Source: Nocardia niigatensis NBRC 100131 (GTDB lineage Bacteria > Actinomycetota > Actinomycetes > Mycobacteriales > Mycobacteriaceae). Taken from it: DNA of 64,000 nt. The number at the start of each line of letters is the position of its first letter. Position 1 is the stretch's first letter. Shown one piece after another: positions 1-7,723 of the stretch. Below the pieces are notes generated by a model, which saw only the letters and a program-made list of their open reading frames with translations, did not search any database and was not told the origin of the DNA. The stretch is taken from assembly GCF_000308655.1 (NCBI RefSeq), contig NZ_BAGC01000048.1, positions 89,295-153,294 of the forward strand, in the 5' to 3' direction. Position numbers and translations under genes: made by a program.

Positions 1-635
1 CCCTGGAACCAGGTCTGGTCGATGTTGTTGACCTTGAGCGCGGCATTGGCGCGCGGGTAGTAGGTGCTGTACATCGAGCCGGCGTCCACCGACGGCAGGA
101 TGCTCGCGAAGTTCTCCTGCTTTGGCGTCACCGCCATACCGCCGTTGACCAGCGAGCCACCGCCCACGCCGCGGCCCTGGTAGATCCGGATCCCGCTGAA
201 CTGCTCGGAATCCAGCACGCCGGTGTAGCTGGAGATGGACTTGTTGTAGGGCGCGCCCATGAAGTGGTTGACCGGCTGGTCGGTCTCGGTGCGCAGCCAG
301 AACGACCGGCCGTCCGGGTTGAGCATGTTGCAGAAGACCTTGCCGTCGGACCCGGGCTGGGTCCAGGACATGCCCTTCTCGACCATGATCACGTTCTGCC
401 CGGCCTGCGCGAGCCGCAGCGCCGCGACCGCCCCGCCGTAGCCGGTGCCGATGACCAGGATGGGCATCGTGTCACCGTCATTGATCGATCCGGTGGGTAG
501 GGCGCGAGCCAGAGGCGCTTTCGGTAGTAGCGCAGCCGCCCCCAAAATGACACCTGTTGCAGCTAGGAACCCGCGGCGGCTGACATTGCTGCCATAGACA
601 CTCTTACCGGGGGTTTCATAAGACAGACCACGCAC
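1..635 (-). CDS. choE: Secreted class I cholesterol oxidase, N-terminal part (cut by window edge)
   Basis: FAD-dependent GMC-fold enzyme that oxidises the 3-beta-hydroxyl of cholesterol to 4-cholesten-3-one outside the cytoplasm. About 211 residues are visible of a family usually near 550. There is a twin-arginine signal (SRRGFLAATG near residues 19-28, then a hydrophobic run), the dinucleotide-binding motif VIGTGYGGAVAA, and the class-typical run GRGVGGGSLVNGGMAV. I chose GTG at 635 because AGGAG lies 7 bases upstream. An in-frame ATG at 650 overlaps that ribosome site. The family call rests on these motifs and on similarity to remembered Streptomyces/Rhodococcus sequences. The C-terminal catalytic half lies outside the window. 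Confidence 0.88.
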   Translation of the reverse strand, partial: MRGLSYETPGKSVYGSNVSRRGFLAATGVILGAAALLPKAPLARALPTGSINDGDTMPILVIGTGYGGAVAALRLAQAGQNVIMVEKGMSWTQPGSDGKVFCNMLNPDGRSFWLRTETDQPVNHFMGAPYNKSISSYTGVLDSEQFSGIRIYQGRGVGGGSLVNGGMAVTPKQENFASILPSVDAGSMYSTYYPRANAALKVNNIDQTWFQ

Positions 636-721
636 TGAAAGACTCCTCATCGAGTTGCGATGAGAACCTGTTATAGAGGTAGTGAAGAGAACGTGTGTCA
701 GTTTTGGGCAAAATTAGGGAG

Positions 722-855
722 GCGACAACCGATTTCGTGAGATGGGGGTGACTCCCCGGGGACGGCCAGAATAGGGTTGGCTCCCAATCACCGGCACGAG
801 TTGCCAGCAGTGAACGGCTCTCGGCCACCCGCTGAAGATGCGGGGAGGCGGAACC
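722..855 (+). repeat. Dispersed repeat family NR1, copy A
   Basis: A copy of an approximately 135-bp repeat also found at 7061-7195 (+), 20318-20453 (-) and 61908-62041 (+). Shared blocks in order: GACAAC-GATTTCGTGAG, a GTGACTC/GTAACTC block, CCGGCACG, CAGTGAACGGCT, CCGCTGAAGAT, and GGAGGCGG near the end. This is the most diverged copy. It lies between the tRNA-Asp gene and the cholesterol oxidase start, antisense to both. Function unknown. Confidence 0.8.
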
Positions 856-869
856 GTGAGACAGAACTG

Positions 870-943
870 CGACCCTGACGGGACTCGAACCCGCGACCTC
901 CGCCGTGACAGGGCGGCGCGCTAACCAACTGCGCCACAGGGCC
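870..943 (-). tRNA. tRNA-Asp (anticodon GUC)
   Basis: A 74-nt cloverleaf can be drawn by eye. The acceptor stem is GGCCCTG against CAGGGTC with one G-T wobble. The D-loop region is GGCGCAGTTGGTTAGC, the anticodon loop is CTGTCAC (GUC), and the T-arm is GGTTCGAGTCC. The discriminator base is G, as expected for aspartate. CCA is not encoded. No integrase or duplicated 3' end lies beside it, so it is not an obvious attachment site here. Confidence 0.95.
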
Positions 944-1013
944 ATGCAAATCGCTTGGCCACCAGGCCTTGCAACGTCGTAGACGCTATCACGGGCCCGG
1001 CGGTAACGGGAAA

Positions 1014-2120
1014 TCAGCTGGTCAGGCGATCAGCCGCAGCGGTGATGCGCTCGTCCGTGGCGGTAAGGGCAATGCGCACATGCTGATTCCCGCGCGGGCC
1101 GTAGAACTCGCCCGGCGCCGCCAGGATGCCGCGCTCGGCCAGCCAATCCAGGGTCGTGCGGCATTCCTCACCGCGGGTCGACCACAGGTACAGACCCGCC
1201 TCGGAGTCGTCGATCCGGAATCCCGCGCGCTGCAGCGCATCTCGCAGCATGACCCGCCGCGCCCGATAGCGGTCCTTTTGCTGAACCTCGTGCGCGTCAT
1301 CGCTGAGGGCCGCGGTCATGGCCGCCTGAATCGGGAAGGGCAGCATCATGCCGGAGTGCTTGCGCACCTCCAGCAACTCCGCCACGAGTGCCGGATCACC
1401 GGTCACGAAACCGGCCCGGTAGCTCGCCAGATTCGAGGTCTTGGACAGCGAGTGGATGGCCAGCAGGCCGGTGTGGTCGCCGTCGGACACCTCGGGGTCG
1501 AGGATCGATACCGCGCGGCCCTCCCAGGCCAGGCCCAGGTAGCACTCGTCGGAGGCGACGATCGCGCCACGCTCGCGCGCGAACTGCACCACCTTGCGCA
1601 GGTGCTCGACGCCCAGCACCTTGCCGGTCGGATTGGACGGCGAGTTGAGGAAGATCAGCGCGGGCCGCTCGGGTCCCAGCTGCGTGGTGCCGTCGGCGCG
1701 CACGTAGCGGGTGCCGGCGAGCAGCGCGCCCACCTCGTAGGTCGGGTAGGCGATCTCGGGAATGACGACCAGGTCCTGCGATCCCAGGCCGAGCAGCCGC
1801 GGCAGCCCGGCGATGAGCTCCTTGGTGCCGATGGCCGGCAGCACCGCCGCCGGGTCCACCCCCGTGATACCGAAGCGCCGCTTCAGCGCCGCGACAACGG
1901 CTTCCCGCAATTCGGGCGTGCCGTGCGTGGTCGGGTAGCCGGGCACCTCCGCGACCGACGAGAGCGCCGTCCGGATCAGCGGATCCACCGGATCGACGGG
2001 CGTCCCGACCGAGAGGTCGACGATGCCGTCCGGGTGCGAAGCGGCCTTCGCCTTCACGGAAGCGATGGTGTCCCAGGGGAAATCGGGCAGCAGAGCGCTG
2101 ACCCGGCCACGCGCGGTCAA
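1014..2120 (-). CDS. dapC: Succinyldiaminopimelate transaminase (PLP class I/II aminotransferase)
   Basis: Transfers an amino group from glutamate in the diaminopimelate branch of lysine and peptidoglycan synthesis; cytoplasmic. The 368-residue protein starts LTARGRVSALLPDFPWDT and shows DLSVGTPVDPVDP, FLNSPSNPTG and the PLP-lysine region HSLSKTSNLASYRAG, a normal fold-type I length. The TTG at 2120 is preferred: it lies 8 bases after the ferredoxin stop, with GGACGAG just upstream. A longer frame would run through the ferredoxin gene. It is co-directional with fdxA and almost certainly co-transcribed. This pairing matches my memory of M. tuberculosis Rv1177-Rv1178. The exact substrate is inferred from family. 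Confidence 0.88.
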   Translation of the reverse strand: MTARGRVSALLPDFPWDTIASVKAKAASHPDGIVDLSVGTPVDPVDPLIRTALSSVAEVPGYPTTHGTPELREAVVAALKRRFGITGVDPAAVLPAIGTKELIAGLPRLLGLGSQDLVVIPEIAYPTYEVGALLAGTRYVRADGTTQLGPERPALIFLNSPSNPTGKVLGVEHLRKVVQFARERGAIVASDECYLGLAWEGRAVSILDPEVSDGDHTGLLAIHSLSKTSNLASYRAGFVTGDPALVAELLEVRKHSGMMLPFPIQAAMTAALSDDAHEVQQKDRYRARRVMLRDALQRAGFRIDDSEAGLYLWSTRGEECRTTLDWLAERGILAAPGEFYGPRGNQHVRIALTATDERITAAADRLTS

Positions 2121-2128
2121 GGCTCGTC

Positions 2129-2452
2129 CTACTCGCTCGCCATCGGCGGCAGCGCGGCGATGAACGGCGGGTCGTAGTCGACCTTGCCGACCTTGGTGGC
2201 GCCGCCCGGCGAACCCAGGTCGTCGAAGAAGTCGACGTTGGCGTTGACATAACCGGCCCACTGATCCGGGGTGTCGTCTTCGTAGAAGATGGCTTCCACC
2301 GGGCAGACCGGTTCACATGCACCACAGTCCACGCACTCGTCCGGTTGGATGTACAGCATGCGGCCGCCCTCGTAGATGCAGTCCACGGGGCATTCCTCGA
2401 TGCACGCCTTGTCCTTCACGTCAACGCACGGTTCAGCGATGATGTACGGCAC
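2129..2452 (-). CDS. fdxA: 7Fe ferredoxin
   Basis: Small cytoplasmic electron carrier of 107 residues with one 3Fe-4S and one 4Fe-4S cluster. By analogy with Azotobacter FdI, Cys9, Cys17 and Cys50 would bind the 3Fe cluster, and Cys21 with the CVDCGAC group (Cys40, 43, 46) the 4Fe cluster. Cys25 is the usual free cysteine. The sequence opens MPYIIAEPCVDVKDKACIEE, typical of FdxA/FdxC. It heads a two-gene unit with dapC. Likely partners are cytochromes P450 or other oxidoreductases; none is encoded next door. Confidence 0.95.
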   Translation of the reverse strand: MPYIIAEPCVDVKDKACIEECPVDCIYEGGRMLYIQPDECVDCGACEPVCPVEAIFYEDDTPDQWAGYVNANVDFFDDLGSPGGATKVGKVDYDPPFIAALPPMASE

Positions 2453-2538
2453 TGCCGTTCTCCTAGTCTGTCCTCACCTACGGGATACTCCGCCCGGCCA
2501 AACCCTATCCCGGCCAGCCAACATTACTACCGCACAGG

Positions 2539-2662
2539 CTGTCCTAATTTCCGCCCTCCGCTTCGCCGCGGGCGGGGTTCGCGCCCCGGTTACCTCGGCC
2601 TTCCCTCCTCCGCTCCTCCGCTTCGCTCCCCCGCTCCGTCGGTCCAGACCGAGGCGGGCGCG
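2539..2662 (-). repeat. Dispersed repeat family NR2, copy 1
   Basis: Purine-rich repeat of about 120 bp. Read on the minus strand it runs GGTCTGGAC, CGGAGCGGGGGAGCGAAG, CGGAGGAG, GGAGGGAAG, a CGCGAACC block, GAAGCGGAGGG, and ends near ATTAGGACAG. Further copies are at 14399-14520 (+) and 63276-63392 (+). It lies between fbiC and fdxA, filling most of that gap. The unit GGAGCGAAGCGGAG recurs inside the element. Function unknown. Confidence 0.75.
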
Positions 2663-2692
2663 AACACTGTGTGAATGCGGTGGTGAGGCGGC

Positions 2693-5389
2693 TCATCCGA
2701 GCGCGAGCGAGCCTATCGGCGAGCGATACGCCGGCACACCGTAGGTGGTGGTGCGCTGCCGAACCGGACGGCCGATGCCCGACGCGATCTCCGTCAGTTC
2801 CTCGACCGTCTTCGCCGATCCGTGTTCGGAACCGGCCATGCGAGAGATCGTCTCCTCCATCAGCGTGCCGCCGAGATCGTTGGCACCGCCGTTCAACATT
2901 AGCCGGGTTCCCTTGATACCGAGTTTCACCCAGCTGGTCTGAATATTGTCGATCCGGCCGTGCAGCATGATCCGGGCCAGCGCGTGCGCGGCCCGATTCT
3001 CGCGCACGGTCGGGCCGGGGCGGGAGGCGCCCGCCAGGTAGAGCGGGGCGCTCTGGTGCACGAACGGCAGCAGCACGAATTCGGTGAAACCGCCGGTCTC
3101 GTCCTGGATTCCGCGCAGCACCCGCAGGTGGCCCACCCAGTGCTTCGGATTGTCCACGTGCCCGTACATCATGGTCGAGCTGGAGCGCAGGCCCAGCCGG
3201 TGCGCGGTGGTGACCACATCGACCCAGGCCGAGGCGGGCAGCTTGCCCTTGGTCAGCACCCAGCGCACCTCGTCGTCCAGGATCTCGGCGGCGGTGCCCG
3301 GAATGCTGTCCAGCCCGGCCTCTTTCAGCGCCGACAGCCAGTCGTGCACCGACTGGCCGCCGCGCGAGGCGCCATTGACGATCTCCATCGGGCTGAAGGC
3401 GTGCACGTGCATGCCGGGGACGCGAGTCTTGATGGCGCGCACCAGATCCGCGTAACCGGTGACGGGCAGTTCCGGATCGATGCCGCCCTGCATGCAGATC
3501 TCGGTCGCGCCCTCGACCCACGCCTCCCAGGCGCGGTCGGCGACCTCGGCGGGGCTCAGGCTGAAGGCGTCGGCGTCACCCTTGCGCTGCGCGAACGCGC
3601 AGAAGCGGCAGCCGGTGTAGCAGATATTGGTGAAGTTGATGTTCCGGTTGACGATGTAGGTGACCTCGTCGCCCACGGTGTCGCGGCGCAGCTGGTCGGC
3701 CAGCGCGGTCACGGCCTCCAGGGCCGGGCCGTCGGCGGCGGCCAGGGCCAGGTACTGGTCGTCGGACAGACCCGCGGGATCCTGCTCGGCGGCGCGCAGG
3801 GCGGCCATCACCTCGGCGTCGAGGCGCTCCGGGGCCGAAGCGGCCAGTTCGAGCACCTGCTCGCGGACGCTCTCCCAGTCACCGAAGGCTCCCAGCGAAT
3901 CATCGGCAATACCTGCGTCGCTGCGGGATTCGGTGCGGCGGCCCTCGGTGTCGATCGCGGTGTTCAGGTCGATGCGGCCGGCCGATTCCCAATCCTGGTC
4001 GGGCTCCTGCCAGGGCAGCCCGGACGGCTTCACGTCGGCGGCCAGGCCGGTCTCCGGATCTCGCAGCGCGGCAACATGTTCGGCGATCCGCGGATCGATC
4101 CACGGATGGCCCGCCAGGACATACTTCGGATGGGCGGTGATGCGCTCGGTGAGCACGTATCCGCAGTCCGCGGTGATCTGCGCGAGGGTCTCCAGATTCG
4201 GCCACGGCCGTTCGGGATTCACATGGTCGGGGGTCAGCGGCGAGACGCCGCCCCAGTCGTCGATACCGGCCGCCAGCAGCGCCCGGCACTCCTCCAGCGA
4301 CACCAGGTTCGGCGGGGCCTGAATGCGCATCTTCGGGCCCATCAGCAGCCGGGTCACGGCGATGGCGGCCCGGAACTCCTCCAGCCCGGCGTCCGGGGTG
4401 TGGCGCATGGCGGTGTTCTGCTTGGCCAGGAAGTTCTGCACGATGACTTCCTGGATATGCCCGAAAGCCTTGTGCACCTTGCGAATCGCGAGGATGGATT
4501 CAGCCCGCTCGACCACCGTCTCCCCGATGCCCACCAGGATGCCGGTGGTGAACGGCACTGACAGGCGACCGGCGTCGGTCAGCGCCCGCAGCCGCACCGC
4601 CGGGTCCTTGTCCGGCGAACCGTAGTGCGCCTGACCGGGTTCGGTGAACAGGCGCGTCGAGGTGGTCTCCAGCATCATGCCCATGGACGGGGACACCGGC
4701 TTGAGCCGCGACAGCTCCTCCCAGCTCATCACGCCCGGGTTCAGGTGCGGCAGCAGGCCGGTCTCCTCCAGCACGCGAATCGCCATGGCGCGCACGTAAT
4801 CCAGGGTGGAGTCGTAACCGCGCTCGTCGAGCCACTGCCGGGCCTCGGGCCAGCGCTCCTCCGGGCGGTCTCCGAGGGTGAAAAGGGCTTCCTTGCACCC
4901 GAGTTCGGCGCCCTGGCGGGCGACCTCGAGAATCTCGTCCGGCTCCATGTACATGCCCCTGCCCTGCGCGCGCAGTTTGCCGGGCACGGTGACGAACGTG
5001 CAGTAGTGGCAGCGGTCGCGACACAGGTGCGTGATGGGGATGAACACCTTGCGCGAGTAGGTGATCGGCAGCGTCTCACCCGCGTACCCGGACTCCCGCA
5101 GCCCCGCGTCGCGCACCCGCGCGGCCGACCCGCAGAGATCTTCCAGATCGGCGCCGCGGGCCTGCAGCAGCACCACGGCCTCGTCGAGATTGAGCGTCGC
5201 GCCGTCCCGAGCGCGGCGCAGCGCGCGGCGCAGGGCAGACGACGAGGGAGCCGCGGAATCGGCGGGCACAGCGGAACCCGTGGGCATGACCGAACTGCCG
5301 GCAGCACTCGGCGGCAGGGTCGGGTTCGGTAGATCCGTCACGGTCTCGATCATGCGCCATCCATCCGGCTGGTCCGACTCGGGTGCCAT
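2693..5389 (-). CDS. fbiC: 7,8-didemethyl-8-hydroxy-5-deazariboflavin (FO) synthase, CofG-CofH fusion
   Basis: Bifunctional radical-SAM enzyme that makes FO, the deazaflavin core of coenzyme F420, from tyrosine and the flavin precursor diaminouracil. Both halves are present in one chain of about 900 residues, as in mycobacteria. The first SAM cluster motif is CRDRCHYC (near residue 125) and the second is CYTGCRFC (near residue 590). Other landmarks are SRKVFIPITHLC and NRNINFTNICYTGC. The start is uncertain. ATG 5389 has GGCAGG about 12 bases upstream. A TTG at 5401 and an ATG at 5353 are in frame. The N-terminal 50 residues are low complexity (Ser/Ala/Pro). A possible F420 user, an LLM-type oxidoreductase, is at 32374-33261. 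Confidence 0.97.
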   Translation of the reverse strand: MAPESDQPDGWRMIETVTDLPNPTLPPSAAGSSVMPTGSAVPADSAAPSSSALRRALRRARDGATLNLDEAVVLLQARGADLEDLCGSAARVRDAGLRESGYAGETLPITYSRKVFIPITHLCRDRCHYCTFVTVPGKLRAQGRGMYMEPDEILEVARQGAELGCKEALFTLGDRPEERWPEARQWLDERGYDSTLDYVRAMAIRVLEETGLLPHLNPGVMSWEELSRLKPVSPSMGMMLETTSTRLFTEPGQAHYGSPDKDPAVRLRALTDAGRLSVPFTTGILVGIGETVVERAESILAIRKVHKAFGHIQEVIVQNFLAKQNTAMRHTPDAGLEEFRAAIAVTRLLMGPKMRIQAPPNLVSLEECRALLAAGIDDWGGVSPLTPDHVNPERPWPNLETLAQITADCGYVLTERITAHPKYVLAGHPWIDPRIAEHVAALRDPETGLAADVKPSGLPWQEPDQDWESAGRIDLNTAIDTEGRRTESRSDAGIADDSLGAFGDWESVREQVLELAASAPERLDAEVMAALRAAEQDPAGLSDDQYLALAAADGPALEAVTALADQLRRDTVGDEVTYIVNRNINFTNICYTGCRFCAFAQRKGDADAFSLSPAEVADRAWEAWVEGATEICMQGGIDPELPVTGYADLVRAIKTRVPGMHVHAFSPMEIVNGASRGGQSVHDWLSALKEAGLDSIPGTAAEILDDEVRWVLTKGKLPASAWVDVVTTAHRLGLRSSSTMMYGHVDNPKHWVGHLRVLRGIQDETGGFTEFVLLPFVHQSAPLYLAGASRPGPTVRENRAAHALARIMLHGRIDNIQTSWVKLGIKGTRLMLNGGANDLGGTLMEETISRMAGSEHGSAKTVEELTEIASGIGRPVRQRTTTYGVPAYRSPIGSLALG

Positions 5390-5547
5390 GGAACGGGCCA
5401 ACCTGCCACCCAGGTCCGGTATTCCGTTCCGCCTCCGCGAATCCCGGGAAATACGAATAATCGCATCGTTGGTTCCATATATTCAAATTTCAGTCCCGAT
5501 GAAATAGCCTCGCGGGCGTCCGCTTCGCTGAGGAAGAGGGAGAGATC

Positions 5548-7032
5548 GTGCTCGCGAAAATCCGCCGCGCGGCCGTCGTCGCCGGCGTGGGCGCCACCGC
5601 CCTGCTGACCATCGCCACCAGCACCGCGTCCGCATTCGGACCGGTGCCGCCTGCCAACCCTTACCTGGGACCGGTCGGCACCGCGACCATGCACGGCGAC
5701 GCCGAGGCCTCCGACACCACGCCCCTCCCCGGTGTCGGGACTGGCGGCGTCAATGCCGACTTCCACGAGGAGGGCGCGGCCTGCCCGACCATCCTGCAGG
5801 GCGCGGACGGCTTCCCCCAGGCGTTGTGCACGAAGATCACCGATCGCGCGCCGGAAGTGCTGCTGCTGGACCCCGGCAACGGCAACACCCTCGCGCGCCT
5901 CGACCTCACCAAGGGCAGCCTGCTCGGCGGGGTCTACGCCTACCTCGACAACCACGACCAGATGGTCACCGTGGACGGCTCGGGCAACCTGCTGCGCATC
6001 GGGCACCAGCGCGGCTCCGACGGCTCCTGGTCGCTGTCGATCGCCGCCAAAATCGATGTGACACAGGCGGTCACCGGCCACTGCGGCGGCGGCACCTGCG
6101 ACGCCGTCAGCTCGGTGTCCCCCGATTACCAGGGCCGGGTGTGGTTCGCCACCGACAGCGCCGCCGCCGGCTTCGTCGCCACCGACGGCACCGCCCACTC
6201 GATCGTGCTCGCGCCCGGCGAGAACGTGGCCAACAGCATCGCCACCGCACCCCAGGGCATGGCCGTCGCCACCGACCACGCGCTCTACCTGCTGAACGTG
6301 GACGGCAGCGGCAATCCGCAGATCGTCTGGCGGCAGGCCTACGACCGCGGCCCGGCCCGCAAGCCCGGCCAATTGAGCTGGGGCACCGGCGCGACGCCGA
6401 CCTTCTTCGGCCCCGGCGACGGCACCGAATACCTGGCCATCACCGACAACGCGGCCACCAAGGAGAACCTGCTCGTCTTCGACACCGGCACCGGCCGGCA
6501 GGTCTGCTCCGTGCCCGCCATCGACGGCACCGAGAACTCCCCCATCGGCTCGGGCAACAGCGTGTTCGTGGCCAGCACCTACGGCTACCCCTACCCGGCG
6601 CTGCCGCCCAACGCCGGCACCAGCCAGCCCGCCAGCGCACCGATCTCGGGCGGCATGACCCGTATCGACGTCACCGGCTCCGGCTGCACCGTGATCTGGA
6701 CCAACACCGTGCCCTCCTCGGCGGTGCCCCGACTGTCCGTGGCGGACGGCAAGATCTACACCTTCACCCGGCACTCGCTGCTCGGCAGCGGCAGCGGCGC
6801 CCTCGGCAGCGGCAGCAGCAGCGGCAGCAGTGGTCTGGGCAGCGGCAGCGCGGGGGTGACCGACAACTACAGCTTCACGGTGATCGACGCGAACACCGGC
6901 AAGGTCGACACCGAGCAGTTCGTCGGCGCGACCACGGTGAACGACACCCTCGAAATGGTCGGCACCATCGCACCCGGCCGAATCCAGTACCAGGGCACCA
7001 CGACCGGGCTCTACCGCATCACGCCACGCTGA
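5548..7032 (+). CDS. Secreted propeller-like protein of unknown function
   Basis: 494 residues with a Sec signal peptide (MLAKIRRAAVVAGVGATALL, then a cut after ASA near residue 30). The mature chain has repeated short segments of the type LLLDPGNGN, MVTVDGSGNLLRIG, LYLLNVDGSG and LLVFDTGTGRQV. These suggest a beta-propeller of the PQQ/YncE/SGL kind, but no catalytic motif stands out. A Gly-Ser-rich insert (GSGSGALGSGSSSG and following, near residues 412-436) looks like a linker or loop. The GTG start has AGAGGGAGAG upstream. It is divergent from fbiC, sharing an AT-richer promoter gap. I do not recognise the family; the propeller call is inference. Confidence 0.7.
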   Translation: MLAKIRRAAVVAGVGATALLTIATSTASAFGPVPPANPYLGPVGTATMHGDAEASDTTPLPGVGTGGVNADFHEEGAACPTILQGADGFPQALCTKITDRAPEVLLLDPGNGNTLARLDLTKGSLLGGVYAYLDNHDQMVTVDGSGNLLRIGHQRGSDGSWSLSIAAKIDVTQAVTGHCGGGTCDAVSSVSPDYQGRVWFATDSAAAGFVATDGTAHSIVLAPGENVANSIATAPQGMAVATDHALYLLNVDGSGNPQIVWRQAYDRGPARKPGQLSWGTGATPTFFGPGDGTEYLAITDNAATKENLLVFDTGTGRQVCSVPAIDGTENSPIGSGNSVFVASTYGYPYPALPPNAGTSQPASAPISGGMTRIDVTGSGCTVIWTNTVPSSAVPRLSVADGKIYTFTRHSLLGSGSGALGSGSSSGSSGLGSGSAGVTDNYSFTVIDANTGKVDTEQFVGATTVNDTLEMVGTIAPGRIQYQGTTTGLYRITPR

Positions 7033-7060
7033 TCGTCAGACGGCACATGCAATGTGGTTT

Positions 7061-7195
7061 CGTGACAACTGATCTCGTGAGGCGAGGGTAACTCGCCGGG
7101 TACCACCAGAATGGTTTCGGCGCTCAACCGCCGGCACGGGTTTCCAGCCGTGAACGGCTCCCAGCCGCCCGCTGAAGATCCGGAGAGGCGGTACC
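7061..7195 (+). repeat. Dispersed repeat family NR1, copy B
   Basis: A well-conserved copy. It begins GTGACAACTGAT and ends GGAGAGGCGGTACC, just 21 bases before the start of the next gene. It contains a perfect local hairpin, GGCGAG-GGTAA-CTCGCC (7081-7097), and the arms CCGCC (about 7129) and GGCGG (about 7188). It would be part of the 5' leader of the PH-domain operon if that transcript starts upstream. Confidence 0.85.
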
Positions 7196-7216
7196 GAGAG
7201 GCGGTACTGTGCCAGC

Positions 7217-7723
7217 ATGTCCCAGCCCCTCGCCCCCGGCGGCATCCTCGCCGACCCGTCGCGGCGTCCCAGCCCACGCGCCAAACTGCTGTGGGCGCTG
7301 AGCGCCGCGCTGTCGTGGGTGGTGCCGATACTCGGGGTGGGGATCTGGGCGCTGTTCGACACGCACCGGCGTGGCGTGCAGGCACTGGTATTCGGAATCG
7401 TGCTGCTGACAGCGATATTCAGCATCGTGGCCATCCCGCTGTGGCGGTACGCCGTGCACCGGTGGGAGATCACCGACGAGGCCGTCTACACCCGCACCGG
7501 CTGGTTCACCCAGGAGAGCCGGGTCGCGCCCATCACCCGCGTGCAGACCGTCGACACCTACCGCGGACCCCTGGAGCGACTGCTCGGACTGGCCACCGTC
7601 ACCGTCACCACCGCCTCCTCCGCCGGGGCCGTCCACATCAGCGCGCTCGCCCTGGCCGACGCCCGCGACACCGTCGCCCAGCTCACCGCCATCGCCGCAC
7701 AGCACCGGGGGGACGCCACATGA
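7217..7723 (+). CDS. PH-domain (bPH2/DUF304) membrane protein, YdbS-like
   Basis: 168 residues with two transmembrane helices (about 25-47 and 52-72), then one bacterial PH-like domain (bPH2). The domain core reads WEITDEAVYTRTGWFTQESR, VAPITRVQTVDTYRG and LLGLATVTVTTAS, the standard layout of this family. Its stop overlaps the start of the following, larger PH protein by 4 bases (ATGA), so the pair is translated together. The arrangement matches the ydbS-ydbT pair of Bacillus. In that system the proteins are tied to membrane stress and envelope integrity; their biochemical role here is inference. Confidence 0.88.
   Translation: MSQPLAPGGILADPSRRPSPRAKLLWALSAALSWVVPILGVGIWALFDTHRRGVQALVFGIVLLTAIFSIVAIPLWRYAVHRWEITDEAVYTRTGWFTQESRVAPITRVQTVDTYRGPLERLLGLATVTVTTASSAGAVHISALALADARDTVAQLTAIAAQHRGDAT

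Noticed and set aside
870..943. tRNA-Asp as an integration site
   Set aside because: No duplicated 3' end and no integrase is near. The repeat beside it is the dispersed NR1, not an att repeat.
7061..7195. NR1 as a riboswitch (for example the c-di-AMP ydaO type) controlling the PH-domain operon and rmuC
   Set aside because: Two of four copies are antisense to, or downstream of, their neighbours, and the hairpins are not at matching positions. The sequence does not show the ydaO or cobalamin core motifs.
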